A DNA stretch of 37,424 nucleotides from Deltaproteobacteria bacterium. Its GTDB lineage: Bacteria; Desulfobacterota; Desulfarculia; Adiutricales; JAGVGV01. Position numbers and translations under genes: made by a program. Of the stretch, positions 24,865-33,889 are shown piece after piece. The stretch lies in NCBI GenBank assembly GCA_015233515.1, contig JADFXS010000008.1:1-37424 (forward strand), in the 5' to 3' direction. The number at the start of each line of letters is the position of its first letter. The first letter of the stretch is position 1. Under the pieces are notes generated by a model that worked only from the letters and a program-made list of their open reading frames with translations, made no database searches and was not told the origin of the DNA.

Positions 24865-25170
24865 CTAATGAACTGCCTCGGAAAATACATTTATAATTTC
24901 TATACGAGAATCCAGCACTTGGGCCTCGGTCTCCTGTTCGACATAATCCAGCACGTTGTCTAAAACAGAGTTTATATAGCGGCGGTCGTTACCAACGACG
25001 GACACTCCAATTTCAATGCGTTGCCATAAATCGTTATCCGCGACTTCGGCCGCGGATAGGTTAAAACGCACCTTCAGTCGTCCTAAAAGACTTTTGACCA
25101 CTTTACGTTTACCCTTCAGGGAAGCGTTTTCCGGAAGAAACAAACTCACCTGAAGCATACCGACGACCAT
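24865..25170 (-). CDS. DUF503 family protein (YlxP-like)
   Basis: A 101-residue protein of the YlxP/DUF503 family: MVVGMLQVSLFLPENASLKGKRKV at the start, RFNLSAAEVADNDLWQRIEIGVSVVGND in the middle. The biochemical function is not established; its constant position between infB and rbfA implies a ribosome-related role. Stop and rbfA start are adjacent. Confidence 0.93.
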   Translation of the reverse strand: MVVGMLQVSLFLPENASLKGKRKVVKSLLGRLKVRFNLSAAEVADNDLWQRIEIGVSVVGNDRRYINSVLDNVLDYVEQETEAQVLDSRIEIINVFSEAVH

Positions 25171-25189
25171 GTCCGTTAGTCCATTCGGA

Positions 25190-28100
25190 TTAAGTCAGCG
25201 TAGCGGCCACTTCCTCGATGGTATAGACTTCCAGGATATCGCCGACTTTGATATCGTTGAAGTTTTCCAGACCTATACCGCACTCGAAACCAGTTAGAAC
25301 CTCGCGGGCATCATCCTTGAGCCGACGCAGGGAAGCTATCCGGCCGTCATATACAACCACACCGTCCCGAAGCAAGCGAACTTTTGCTCCACGAACCACC
25401 TTGCCATCAGTAACCGATGATCCGGCCACCATCCCGACTTTGGTAATGTGAAAGGCTTGACGAACCTCGGCATGGCCCAGTGTCTTTTCCCGGCGGATCG
25501 GTTCCAGCATACCGGTCATGGCGGCTTTGATTTCATCTATCAGTTGATAAATGACATCGTAAAACCTGATTTGGATGTCTTCGGATTCGGCTAATTCCTG
25601 GACTTTGGGATTCGGCCGCACATTGAAACCGACCACCAAGGCTTGGGAAGCGGCAGCCAGCATTATGTCCGTCTCTGAAATTGCGCCGGTGGATGTATGA
25701 ACAAGGTTGATTTTGATATCGTCCGTAGAGAGGTTATTCAATGCGTCGGTGATAGCTTCCAAAGAACCTTGGACATCAGCCTTGACAACGATGTTGAGCT
25801 CCTTGGTGGCGCCTTCCTTGATGGAATCGAACAAGTTTTCCAGCGTGACTTTCGAGGTTTTGACCATCTCGGTCTCACGCTGTTTGAGAGCGCGATGTTG
25901 GCTGACCTGTTTAGCCTGCTTTTCATCTTCCACGACCACGAATTCGTCGCCGGCATTGGGGACCCCGCTGATGCCGTGAATTTCCACCGGCATGGAAGGA
26001 CCGGCCTCGTCGACTCGCCGCCCCAAATCATCGAACATTGCCCGAACTTTACCGTAATGAATACCGGAAACAAAAGGATCACCTTGTTTCAAACGGCCGT
26101 TCTGGATGAGGACCGACGCCACTGGGCCTCGCCCCTTGTCCAAGCGGGCTTCAATGATTCGGCCCTGGGCTCGTCCGGTGTCCGGGGCCCGCAATTCCAA
26201 GATGTCCGCTTGTAATAAAATCATTTCCAGAAGGTCATCTAAGCCGATTTTCTGTTTGGCGGAAATATCCACGAAAATAGTATCACCACCCCAAGCCTCG
26301 GGCATCAAGCCGATATCGGACATTTCCCGTCGGATACGCTCCAAGTCGGCTTCAGGTTTGTCGATCTTGTTAACAGCGACAATGATCGGGACGCCGGCTG
26401 CCTTGGCATGATCCGCGGCTTCCCGGGTCTGCTGCATGACTCCGTCATCGGCGGCGACAACTAGAATGACAATGTCGGTGACTTGGGCTCCGCGGGCGCG
26501 CATGGAAGTAAAGGCCGCGTGACCGGGTGTATCGAGAAATGTAATTTTTTTACCATGGACCTCAACATAATAAGCACCGATATGTTGAGTAATACCGCCC
26601 GCTTCTCCCTTGGTCACGTTAGTGTGGCGAATGGCGTCCAATAAAGAAGTTTTTCCGTGATCCACATGTCCCATCACCGTAACCACCGGTGGACGAGGCA
26701 TTTTATCGGTCTGATTGATCTGGGCTACCTGGAGCACATCTTCTTCATCAAAAGAGCCTTTTTCGACTTCATAGCCGAATTCTGTCGCCACCAGGGCCGC
26801 CGTGTCATAATCAACCGGATGATTGACATGAACCATCAGACCCATGGCCATCAGTTTTCGGATGACATCAGCGGATTTTGCGCCCATTTTTTTGGCCAAT
26901 TCGGCAATGGTTATGGCTTCCATCACTTTGATCCGGCGCTTAATCGCCTTGGGAACTGTAATTTCTGTCTTTTTGACTTTTTTTACCGGTTTGGCCGATT
27001 TGCGGGCCGGCCGGGCCGGACGTTCCCAACCGGCATCGTACAAGTCAATCCGTTCGATAACTTCCCGCCGTTTAACCACTTTCAACAGCTTGGAAGCATC
27101 TGTTTCCACAGGTTCGCCCGACTCCTTGGTTTTTTTCCTTTTCTTTTTCTTGATGTCGGTCCCGCCCAGGGGTTCGACATCCTTTTTAGGAACAATCTGG
27201 GGTTTGGCGCCTGGACGTGCTGACGGTCCCGGCTTACGGTCGGCTCCGGGTTTTTGGTCGGTATACGGCCTTTGATCGGTATGAGGTCGCTGGTCGCCAG
27301 GGGCTCGCTGGTCGGTATGGGGCCGCTGATCGCCATGAGGTCTCTGATCGGTATGGGGCCGCTGGTCGCGGTCGCCAGGGGTTCTTTGGTCGGCATAAGG
27401 CCGCTGATCGCCGCCGGGGGCTCTTTGATCGGTATGGGGCCGCTGGTCACCATGTGGTCTCTGGTCCGTATGGGGCCGCTGGTCGCCATGGGGTCTCTGA
27501 TCGCCGGATACCCTGTGATCCCCACCCGCTCGACGATCGGACGGAGCGCGATGGTCTGGCATTCGTTTTTGTTCAGGAGCCGGCTGATGATCTTGACCGG
27601 ATTTCCGTTCCTGACTGACTCTTTGATCTTGCGGCGGTTTTGGCTGAGGTTCGGGGGGTGGCGGAGTAACAACTTCCGGAGGCACAGGGCGGCTTATGAC
27701 CCGAGCAGGTTCTGCGGTAATTTTCTCTATCCGTTTGATCCTGGCATTGAGGTCCACCGGCTGTTTTTGCGCCGGCAAACCTGGTTCCCGTTTGCCTGGT
27801 CTGGCCGATTCAGCCTTGTCTCTGGACGGGCGTTTTTCCTTGCCTGGTTTTCCTTCTCGGAGTGGTTCCGTATGAGCTTTGACCTCAACCTCAGCCTTCG
27901 GTGGAGTTGCTTCCACCACGGGTCCTGATGAAGCCTCTATCGGTGGCGGTATTTCTTCGATGACCGGCGTTAGTTCCATTACCGGTTTATCAAGTGATTT
28001 TTCTGTTTCCTCAATTCCGAGTTCGGGTTGAGGTTCGACCGGCTCGGTCTTGGATGATAGAGGCTGTATGCCCGGTCGCGGTTCGATATGTTCTTCGGGG

Positions 28101-28555
28101 ATTGGTATAATTTCCAATTGTGACTCTAGTTTATGTGTGAAAGCGGGTTGGGCCATTTGTGATTGGGGCTCCGGTTCAGATTCGATATAGGGTTCAAGCT
28201 CGGGATGGACCGCGGAGATAGTCTCGGCCATCATGTTATCCTCCGGTTCGCCGACGGTGGTTTGCTCTGTAAATGTAGATTCCTCAGCCTCAGGTTCAAC
28301 CAAGGGGGCGTCGTCCAACTCTTCCGAGGAGACGCTTTTTTTTCTGCGCCGGATAATCGTCGGCTGTTGACCGGGTTTTGTTTGCGCTTCGACTTTTTTC
28401 TTTTGGAATTTGGCCCTAATTTCCTGGACCATAAAGTCATCCAGGGCGCTGGAATGGGTCTTGACCGGATAGCCCATTTCCTGGAGTTTCAGGACCAGGT
28501 CATTGTTACTTATGCCAAGTTCTTTTGATAATTGATTGACTCTGATCTTCCCCAT
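25190..28555 (-). CDS. infB: Translation initiation factor IF-2 with a repeat-rich linker
   Basis: GTPase that brings initiator tRNA to the 30S subunit and drives subunit joining. At 1121 residues it is long (E. coli IF-2 alpha has 890). Order: IF2_N domain (1-50, [20 protein letters not shown]); acidic and proline-rich linker (90-330); hexapeptide repeat region (about 340-440); basic patch ([11 protein letters not shown]); second IF2_N-like domain near 540-600 ([20 protein letters not shown]); G domain from about 625 with [31 protein letters not shown] and SAKQK; then domains II-IV. All nucleotide-binding motifs are intact. GAGG seven bases upstream supports the ATG. Only the linker is unusual. 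Confidence 0.98.
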   Translation of the reverse strand: MGKIRVNQLSKELGISNNDLVLKLQEMGYPVKTHSSALDDFMVQEIRAKFQKKKVEAQTKPGQQPTIIRRRKKSVSSEELDDAPLVEPEAEESTFTEQTTVGEPEDNMMAETISAVHPELEPYIESEPEPQSQMAQPAFTHKLESQLEIIPIPEEHIEPRPGIQPLSSKTEPVEPQPELGIEETEKSLDKPVMELTPVIEEIPPPIEASSGPVVEATPPKAEVEVKAHTEPLREGKPGKEKRPSRDKAESARPGKREPGLPAQKQPVDLNARIKRIEKITAEPARVISRPVPPEVVTPPPPEPQPKPPQDQRVSQERKSGQDHQPAPEQKRMPDHRAPSDRRAGGDHRVSGDQRPHGDQRPHTDQRPHGDQRPHTDQRAPGGDQRPYADQRTPGDRDQRPHTDQRPHGDQRPHTDQRAPGDQRPHTDQRPYTDQKPGADRKPGPSARPGAKPQIVPKKDVEPLGGTDIKKKKRKKTKESGEPVETDASKLLKVVKRREVIERIDLYDAGWERPARPARKSAKPVKKVKKTEITVPKAIKRRIKVMEAITIAELAKKMGAKSADVIRKLMAMGLMVHVNHPVDYDTAALVATEFGYEVEKGSFDEEDVLQVAQINQTDKMPRPPVVTVMGHVDHGKTSLLDAIRHTNVTKGEAGGITQHIGAYYVEVHGKKITFLDTPGHAAFTSMRARGAQVTDIVILVVAADDGVMQQTREAADHAKAAGVPIIVAVNKIDKPEADLERIRREMSDIGLMPEAWGGDTIFVDISAKQKIGLDDLLEMILLQADILELRAPDTGRAQGRIIEARLDKGRGPVASVLIQNGRLKQGDPFVSGIHYGKVRAMFDDLGRRVDEAGPSMPVEIHGISGVPNAGDEFVVVEDEKQAKQVSQHRALKQRETEMVKTSKVTLENLFDSIKEGATKELNIVVKADVQGSLEAITDALNNLSTDDIKINLVHTSTGAISETDIMLAAASQALVVGFNVRPNPKVQELAESEDIQIRFYDVIYQLIDEIKAAMTGMLEPIRREKTLGHAEVRQAFHITKVGMVAGSSVTDGKVVRGAKVRLLRDGVVVYDGRIASLRRLKDDAREVLTGFECGIGLENFNDIKVGDILEVYTIEEVAATLT
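27235..27530. repeat. In-frame tandem 18-base repeats inside infB
   Basis: On the coding (minus) strand, about 13 copies of a six-residue unit of the form [G/T]DQRPH, with variants DQRAP, DQRPY and DQRTP, lie in the IF-2 linker. The DNA units are near-identical but several keep period while changing the fifth and sixth residues, so the array has expanded by slippage or unequal exchange and then drifted. Confidence 0.9.
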
Positions 28556-28582
28556 CTATTGTCCTCGATGCCGGCCCGGAGC

Positions 28583-28876
28583 TCAACTTGATGCCCTCTG
28601 GTCTGGCTGTTTTGACTTCGCTTCACATACCGTGGTCCACTCTATGGTCGCTAGTTGGGCGGTGGATACCGGTCGCCGAAAAGTCCGATTAAACTTTCCT
28701 CGTTTGAGTGCGGCGGTCAGGCAGTCCGCCTTGGGGCATAAATAAGCACCGCGGCCGGTCCTGACTTGCCTTATGTCCCATATTACCCGGTCGTCCTGGT
28801 CCACGGTTAGGCGTATTAATTCCCGTTTCGCCTTTTGGGCTCCACATCCAATGCAAGTACGAATTGGTTTGCTCAT
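28583..28876 (-). CDS. ylxR: YlxR (DUF448) RNA-binding protein
   Basis: A 97-residue basic protein. It has the family motifs RTCIGCGAQKAKRELIRL and the invariant GRGAYLCPKADCL with its paired cysteines, followed by a basic stretch. YlxR lies between nusA and infB in many bacteria and is considered a nucleic-acid-binding protein. ATG at 28876 is preferred; a TTG four codons upstream (28888) is possible. Close spacing to nusA (about 15 bases) and infB (27 bases) fits one transcript. Confidence 0.93.
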   Translation of the reverse strand: MSKPIRTCIGCGAQKAKRELIRLTVDQDDRVIWDIRQVRTGRGAYLCPKADCLTAALKRGKFNRTFRRPVSTAQLATIEWTTVCEAKSKQPDQRASS

Positions 28877-28891
28877 GGACTTGGACAAATG

Positions 28892-30328
28892 TCAATCGCC
28901 TTGGTCTGAGAGATCTTCTTTTGAATCGAAAACCACCGGCTTTGGGGGGTCGGCGGCCTCCAATTCAGTGGATTCTTTAGATTTTGTGGATTTTTTATTC
29001 GTCTTTGCCGTTCGTAAGGGTGATCCAGCACTTTTTTTCGTGGATCGCGTCGTTTGACTGGTCCCCATCACGGTTGATTCAGGTTCTTTATCTAAATTGT
29101 TCAGATATTCCTTGGCCGCCGCCTGAATTTTTTCTGCTTTGGTTAAATCAATTCCTTCAATCTCCATCAGATTTTCCAAACCGGCCGCCAAAATATCCGC
29201 CGCTGATCCATAGCCGGCTTCATATAGAGCGTCCGCGGTCACTTCTCCGACGCCAGGCAAGCGAATGAGGGATTGGTAGCCTTCCTTCAAAGATCTTTGG
29301 TATTTCGTTTCGTTTTTAACGTCTATTCGCCATCCGGAAAGCCGGGAAGCCAGTCGAACGTTTTGTCCTTTTCGACCGATGGCCAACGAGAGTTGTTCAT
29401 CGGATACTACCACTTCCATGGTCTTGCTGGCTTCATCCATGATAACCCGAGAGACGACCGCCGGGGCTAGAGCGCTGACGATGAATCTGGCTGGATCAGG
29501 ATTGTACGGAATGATATCGATTTTTTCGCCGCGCAGCTCCTGTACCACGCTTTGTACTCGAGAACCGCGCATGCCGACGCAGGCGCCAACAGGATCAATA
29601 TCTGAGTCTTCAGATTTGACGGCAATTTTCGACCTGCTGCCTGGTTCTCGAGCCGCGGCGACAATTTTGACTATTCCTTCGGCTATTTCCGGAACCTCGG
29701 TAGCAAACAATGCGGTCATAAAATCAGGATGGGTCCGGGAAAGAACGACTTGTGGGCCACGACTGATTTGCTTGACATCGATCACGAGAGCCCTGACCCG
29801 GTCGCCGCGACGATAATTTTCTTTGGGCATCTGTTCGTTGATCGGGAGAATCGCTTCCGTCCGTCCAAGATTTATAACTATGCTACCTTTGTCAAATCGT
29901 TGCACCAGACCGTTGACGATTTCTCCGACCCGATCTTTGAAATCCTCAAAGACGATATCCCTCTCCGCGTCCTTCATGCGTTGGATTATGACTTGCTTGG
30001 CAGATTGGGCCGCAATGCGACCAAAACCGGAAGTGTCCATTTTTACGCCCAGTTCGTCGCCGATCTGAGACTCGGGATCCAAGGCTTTCGCCTCTTGCAA
30101 GCTTATTTGCAGCTGCGGATCTTCGACTTCGGTCACCACCTCTTTGAAGCGGAAGACTTCCATATCGCCGGTTTCTTCATTATAGGCGACTTCAAAATTC
30201 TCCGACAGGCCGAATCTTTTTTTGGCCGCCGATTTAATGGCTTCTTCAAGGGTACTGATCAGAATGGCCCGGTCAATGCCCTTATCTCGGCTGACCTGGT
30301 CGATGACGCGCTTCAAATCGGAAATCAT
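28892..30328 (-). CDS. nusA: Transcription elongation/termination factor NusA
   Basis: Binds RNA polymerase and modulates pausing, termination and antitermination. The 478-residue product has the N-terminal domain (1-130, MISDLKRVIDQVSRDKGIDRA), an S1 domain near 135-200 (VNGLVQRFDKGSIVINLGRTEAI), KH1 and KH2 (VGACVGMRGSRVQSVVQELRGE; SLAIGRKGQNVRLASRLSGW), then one helix-hairpin-helix unit (LPGVGEVTADALYEAGY) and a lysine/serine-rich tail. The ATG at 30328 follows GAGG by five bases and matches the family start; the frame is open nine codons further. Confidence 0.98.
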   Translation of the reverse strand: MISDLKRVIDQVSRDKGIDRAILISTLEEAIKSAAKKRFGLSENFEVAYNEETGDMEVFRFKEVVTEVEDPQLQISLQEAKALDPESQIGDELGVKMDTSGFGRIAAQSAKQVIIQRMKDAERDIVFEDFKDRVGEIVNGLVQRFDKGSIVINLGRTEAILPINEQMPKENYRRGDRVRALVIDVKQISRGPQVVLSRTHPDFMTALFATEVPEIAEGIVKIVAAAREPGSRSKIAVKSEDSDIDPVGACVGMRGSRVQSVVQELRGEKIDIIPYNPDPARFIVSALAPAVVSRVIMDEASKTMEVVVSDEQLSLAIGRKGQNVRLASRLSGWRIDVKNETKYQRSLKEGYQSLIRLPGVGEVTADALYEAGYGSAADILAAGLENLMEIEGIDLTKAEKIQAAAKEYLNNLDKEPESTVMGTSQTTRSTKKSAGSPLRTAKTNKKSTKSKESTELEAADPPKPVVFDSKEDLSDQGD

Positions 30329-30531
30329 AGCTTCCTCACCGGTAATAGCTCCCAAATTGTGTATCCTGCGGAAATCGAACGCGGATATGTAATTTTAAAT
30401 GTCTGTATCGGAACAATTTGGGCTTCCGGTATATCCGTATTTCCACTTGTGGAGCCCAAGCGGCAAACCGGGATGTTAGGATGGGAGTTAGTTAGCTGAT
30501 TTCCCATGATTAGCCCAATATTATTGTTCAT
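30325..30531 (-). CDS. Possible small ORF filling the rimP-nusA gap
   Basis: A 68-codon frame begins with ATG immediately after the rimP stop (TGA then ATG) and ends in an ATGA overlap with the nusA start, so it fits the gap exactly. Against it: no clear ribosome binding site, codons rich in ATA, CTA and ACA unlike neighbouring genes, few charged residues and no recognised motif. It could equally be an untranslated spacer. I treat it as unproven. Confidence 0.22.
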   Translation of the reverse strand: MNNNIGLIMGNQLTNSHPNIPVCRLGSTSGNTDIPEAQIVPIQTFKITYPRSISAGYTIWELLPVRKL

Positions 30532-31047
30532 TCAATTTCGTTTCCAGGGGACTTCGGGTTCAAGTCTAACCCGCTCGGCATGTTGATAAGGAATAGTCAA
30601 CACTTCGTTTTGGACTTCCAATTTGATTAAATCGCCATCCAATCCCAATAATTTTCCTATCACTGATCGCCGGCCTTCAGGAGCATGAATTTTGACTTTG
30701 ACCTGTCGCCCGGCAAATCTGGAAAAGTCTGTAACTTTAGTCAAAGGACGGTCTAATCCTGGAGATGATACTTCCAGAGTAAACGAAGTGGTAATGACTT
30801 CCTCAACATCCAGAACTCGACCAATTTCCCGGCTGGCTTCGGCGCAGTCAACAATCGTCACTCCGGAAGGGGTGCTGACGTCATGCGGCAAACCATCAAC
30901 GTTCGGTCCACGATCAATAAACAAGCGCAGTACCCATCCGCCCCGTTCGCGGCGATACTGGATTTCCACTAACTCCAACCCTTCGGATTTCAAGATCGGC
31001 TCGGCCAGATCGCGCACACGCTCAATAACGGTTTGAGCATTGATCAT
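30532..31047 (-). CDS. rimP: Ribosome maturation factor RimP
   Basis: A 171-residue 30S assembly factor. It has the YlxS/RimP fold markers: VIERVRDLAEPILKSEGLELVEIQYRRE, WVLRLFIDRGP, VTIVDCAEASREIGRVLD, FTLEVSSPGLDRPL and the C-terminal SH3-like part (VKIHAPEGRRSVIGKLLG). ATG at 31047 fits the family N-terminus; the frame extends to a TTG at 31080. First protein gene of the nusA-infB operon. The leader (31048-31167) shows no clear ribosome binding site of good spacing apart from AGGAG 13 bases before the ATG. Confidence 0.95.
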   Translation of the reverse strand: MINAQTVIERVRDLAEPILKSEGLELVEIQYRRERGGWVLRLFIDRGPNVDGLPHDVSTPSGVTIVDCAEASREIGRVLDVEEVITTSFTLEVSSPGLDRPLTKVTDFSRFAGRQVKVKIHAPEGRRSVIGKLLGLDGDLIKLEVQNEVLTIPYQHAERVRLEPEVPWKRN

Positions 31048-31167
31048 AGACTGAATATAGCTCCTGTAGGTGAAGGTCAAGCCGGGACAAGACCTGTAAC
31101 TTTATAATATTACTAACCATTATCTCGGGAGATACGACGATGAACAAAAGTCAGTTTAACCCAAGAC

Positions 31168-31193
31168 AAAAAAAAAGGGGCCATTGTCAGCCC
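31168..31193 (-). terminator. Intrinsic terminator between tRNA-Gly and rimP
   Basis: On the minus strand GGGCT pairs with GGCCC (one G-U), the loop being GACAAT, and C plus nine T follow. It would end transcripts coming from the tRNA-Gly promoter before they reach rimP, unless antitermination occurs. Confidence 0.75.
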
Positions 31194-31345
31194 ACTTCCC
31201 GAAAGGATGCCGTCTATCGTCGGTCTGGACAAGTAAATATCCACCGACTATGGACTCTCCACTAATCGAAGTGTGCCCGCCCTGCTCACCTTGAATGCAA
31301 GGCCAAGACAGGCAGCGATCACCTCAATAAGGGATGCTCAGAATA
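31194..31345 (-). ncRNA. Candidate small RNA or leader between tRNA-Gly and rimP
   Basis: About 150 minus-strand bases end at an intrinsic terminator and contain independent hairpins: CCTTG/CAAGG around CATT within a longer CCTG/CAGG stem, CACT/AGTG around TCGATT, and GTCGGT/ACCGAC extended by GTC/GAC. No ORF of note covers it. The set of separate hairpins does not form the single rod of 6S RNA, and SRP or RNase P signatures are absent. Possibilities are a free sRNA released from the tRNA transcript or an attenuating leader of the operon. Confidence 0.4.
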
Positions 31346-31437
31346 TTGTTTGCGTGCTTAATCAAAATCAAATTTAATTTCTGATCCCGCTTGAACTCAA
31401 TTAGGCGCGCCAAACATGAGCCATGATCGCCGAAAAC

Positions 31438-31513
31438 TGGAGCGGGCAACGGGGTTCGAACCCGCGACACCAAGCTTGGGAAGCTTGTACTCTACCAACT
31501 GAGCTATGCCCGC
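31438..31513 (-). tRNA. tRNA-Gly (anticodon CCC)
   Basis: The minus strand folds as a complete tRNA: acceptor GCGGGCA/TGCCCGC, D-arm GCTCAGTTGGTAGAGT, anticodon arm CAAGC-TTCCCAA-GCTTG with CCC at 34-36, T-arm with TTCGAAC, discriminator T and encoded CCA. It reads GGG. It lies ahead of rimP, where E. coli has the tRNA gene metY. Confidence 0.97.
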
Positions 31514-31523
31514 TCAAGCGAAC

Positions 31524-31552
31524 AATATATAACCACGTCGCGGCCTTGTCAA
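31524..31552 (-). promoter_or_regulatory. Strong sigma-70-type promoter for tRNA-Gly
   Basis: On the minus strand a perfect TTGACA (31552-31547), a 17-base spacer and TATATT (31529-31524). Initiation would fall a few bases before the tRNA. It is the best promoter in the window and may also serve the downstream operon through readthrough. Confidence 0.8.
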
Positions 31553-31605
31553 CATCTTTTCACTTGAAAGTGTGCATTATCCTAATAAATTTCCCGGCTC
31601 TCAGC

Positions 31606-31656
31606 ACCATATATGGTAGTTATCTATATTTAGGCAGCATCATAAGGTAGTTATCT
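31606..31656. promoter_or_regulatory. Palindrome and direct repeat upstream of the KptA-like gene
   Basis: ACCATATATGGT (31606-31617) is a perfect 12-base palindrome. It overlaps the first of two identical 11-mers GGTAGTTATCT at 31615-31625 and 31646-31656, 31 bases apart, close to three helical turns. This arrangement resembles a protein-binding site controlling the gene that starts 110 bases later. Confidence 0.35.
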
Positions 31657-31765
31657 CGCGTGATCGATCCGCGGCCTCAGTTTCCTTTTTGAGCCTTGAT
31701 TTATTACCAGGTTCATGTCAATTATTTCAAAAAATTTTTTTCCGACCGAGGCTTAGTTACTGATT

Positions 31766-32530
31766 ATGACCCATCAACGCATCAAGCAACAACGCGATTC
31801 CCTCTCCAGGTTTTTGACCTATGTCCTAGGCATCCGACCGGACGAATTCGGCTTGGTTCCCGACGAACAAGGATACGTTCCCGTAAAGGAACTTCTCATG
31901 GCTTTGTCCGAAGAAAAGGATTGGCGCCAGGTACGTGACAGTCACATTCAGGAGCTTTTGCGACTGCCGGGTCAGAGCGATCTCGAGATAAACGGCAAAT
32001 TGATTCGCTTGAGCCCTGAAGTTTCTTCTCTGACTTATGGGCCGCGTTCTCCTGCCCTACCACCCAAATTGTTGTTCTGCGCGGTCAGACGAAAAGCCTA
32101 TCCAAGCATTCTCGAAAAAGGATTAACCCCCACTTCTCGTCCCTGGATAGCAATGACTACCGCTCAAGATCTAGCATTGCGCATCGGAAGACGCCGCGAT
32201 CAGGACCCGGTTATGCTCACCGTTCTGGCCGATAAGGCCCATGATCGCGGGGTAGTTTTTTTCCGGCCGCAAGAGCTGATTTATTTTACCGACGCCCTTG
32301 CTCCGGACTTATTCACCGGTCCCCCCTTGCCCAAGGAAAAAATAGAAACCGAAAAGAAGAAAAAGGAAACGCCCTCTGCCACCCAACCAACATCCGGTTC
32401 CTTTATCCCCACCCCAGGCCACGTCTTCGAACTGGGAGCCATGCCTGATAAAAGCAAAAAGCGCAAAAAAGGCGACGAGCCGGATTGGAAAAAGGCGGCC
32501 AGGAAGGAGAGACGAAAAAGAGAATATTAA
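31766..32530 (+). CDS. Tpt1/KptA-like RNA 2'-phosphotransferase homologue, apparently degenerate
   Basis: A 254-residue protein. The fold of NAD-dependent RNA 2'-phosphotransferase is evident: SRFLTYVLGIRPDEFGLVPD, PPKLLFCAVRRKAYPSILEK, GRRRDQDPVMLTVLADKAHD and VVFFRPQELIYFTDALAPDL align with E. coli KptA. Key residues differ: LRHKP of KptA is LGIRP, RAVQGHS is RLSPEVS, the NAD-site HGT is CAV and RHYVHLS is SRPWIAMT. Transfer of the 2'-phosphate to NAD therefore seems unlikely. The last 60 residues are lysine-rich (KKRKKGDEPDWKKAARKERR), suggesting nucleic acid or ribosome contact. Its function is open. Confidence 0.8.
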   Translation: MTHQRIKQQRDSLSRFLTYVLGIRPDEFGLVPDEQGYVPVKELLMALSEEKDWRQVRDSHIQELLRLPGQSDLEINGKLIRLSPEVSSLTYGPRSPALPPKLLFCAVRRKAYPSILEKGLTPTSRPWIAMTTAQDLALRIGRRRDQDPVMLTVLADKAHDRGVVFFRPQELIYFTDALAPDLFTGPPLPKEKIETEKKKKETPSATQPTSGSFIPTPGHVFELGAMPDKSKKRKKGDEPDWKKAARKERRKREY

Positions 32531-32573
32531 AGGTGATTGCCAAACAATCCTTTTGATCCGGCTCGCAGCCTTT

Positions 32574-33791
32574 TTACCATCCCAGGTATTCAGGGCGACG
32601 TTCAATGCTCATGTCGGTCACGAGGACCACACGCCCGTTTTTAAAAGTATACAGCCCGCAGGTTGTTGTGGGGCGGTGATCCTCCGGAGTAAAACTCAGC
32701 GGCGGAGTCAGTCCGCCAGTGTCGAAATTCGTCAATTTTTCCAATGCGTTTTTCAAGCCGGGGCCGTTGAGCTGATCGACTTTGGCCGCTTCGTCCAGGC
32801 CTTCGGCCATGACCATCATGGCCACCCAGGCCAGATTATACAAATGGCTATAAACTTTATCGCCGGCCATCGTCTTGATTTTTAAAGTTCCCGGGACATC
32901 GTAGCCGAAAGGTCGGACCGTTAGAAAACCAAAAATCCGACCTTCAATATTGTCGCCGATCATTTTGGGTAAAGTTTCATCCATGCCCCAAACATTGACA
33001 ATGAACTTGGTCTTTAATCCTATTTTGGCCGCGTCGCGCAAAATGACCGAGACAGATGGGCTGGTACCACCCAACCAGGCGAAATCAGGTTCGGCTTCCA
33101 AGAGTCGTTGCAGTTGGGCGGTTGCTTCCGTAGCCCGCAGCCCAATGGTCACGTCCGGTCTCAAATTCAATCCCAGCCTCCGAGCGTATTCCTTACCTGC
33201 CGGAATCGGTGCTTGGCCATATGGATGATCAGGATAAATAAAACAAAACGTTTGAGCGCCGCTCTCCTTGGCAAAACGAACCGCCATACGCGCCTGGTCG
33301 GCATAAGTGGCGCCGATAAAAAAATTAAACGGCGCCTTGCCGGGATCCGTCAGCCCGGCGTCAAAAGCGGCGGACATAAACACGATCCGGTTTTGCTGAA
33401 CCAGCGGCGCCAATGCGACGGTATCCGCCGCTCCCCAACCTTGAATGGCCAAAGCCTTGTCGACGGTAATTTGCTTACTGAATAAAGCCAGAGCTTTAGG
33501 CACATCAGAAGCATAATCGTCCGTCACCAGCTTGATGGGTCGGCCTTGAATCCCTCCGCTTCGATTGAGGTAAGTGGTGGCATCGGCCAATCCCTGATAA
33601 TACTGCTGCCCCAAGGATGAAGTTGGACCGGACAGGTCTATCAAGGCTCCGATTGTTATTTCCGGGCGGTCATCGGCTAGAGCCGACCCGGTTATGCACA
33701 TAATTAGAAAGAAAATCACCAGTAGGGAGAATTTAGTCTTATTTTCCCTTGGGATTGATCGGGTCACAGGCGCGTTCTGAAAAAGCAGCAA
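32574..33791 (-). CDS. Branched-chain amino acid-type ABC substrate-binding protein
   Basis: A 405-residue periplasmic binding protein of the type-I (LivJ-like) fold: signal sequence KFSLLVIFFLIMCITGSALA, then EITIGALIDLSGPTSSLGQQYYQGLADATTYLN and GGIQGRPIKLVTDDYASD, with NRIVFMSAAFDAGLTDP and the late YNLAWVAMMVMAEGL. Ligand class could be amino acids, amides or aromatic acids; the family is broad. TTG start at 33791 has GAGGAA six bases upstream. No permease or ATPase genes are next to it, the second such orphan in the window. Confidence 0.92.
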   Translation of the reverse strand: MLLFQNAPVTRSIPRENKTKFSLLVIFFLIMCITGSALADDRPEITIGALIDLSGPTSSLGQQYYQGLADATTYLNRSGGIQGRPIKLVTDDYASDVPKALALFSKQITVDKALAIQGWGAADTVALAPLVQQNRIVFMSAAFDAGLTDPGKAPFNFFIGATYADQARMAVRFAKESGAQTFCFIYPDHPYGQAPIPAGKEYARRLGLNLRPDVTIGLRATEATAQLQRLLEAEPDFAWLGGTSPSVSVILRDAAKIGLKTKFIVNVWGMDETLPKMIGDNIEGRIFGFLTVRPFGYDVPGTLKIKTMAGDKVYSHLYNLAWVAMMVMAEGLDEAAKVDQLNGPGLKNALEKLTNFDTGGLTPPLSFTPEDHRPTTTCGLYTFKNGRVVLVTDMSIERRPEYLGW

Positions 33792-33889
33792 TGGTATTTC
33801 CTCGTTAAAATTATATTATTATTTGTTTTGAGAAAGCTGATCGCCTTCAATTTTTCCGAGCGGTATCTTTTACGATCAACGCATCAATT

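Noticed and set aside
27235..27530. CRISPR-like array because of regular repeats
   Set aside because: The repeats are contiguous 18-base coding units without unique spacers, inside infB.
27082..27928. Long ORFs in other frames across the IF-2 linker
   Set aside because: They arise because the tandem DNA repeats are free of stops in several frames; the infB frame explains the region.
31194..31345. 6S RNA, SRP RNA or RNase P RNA next to tRNA-Gly
   Set aside because: The stretch folds as separate hairpins, not one rod with a central bubble, and the SRP and RNase P signature sequences are absent.
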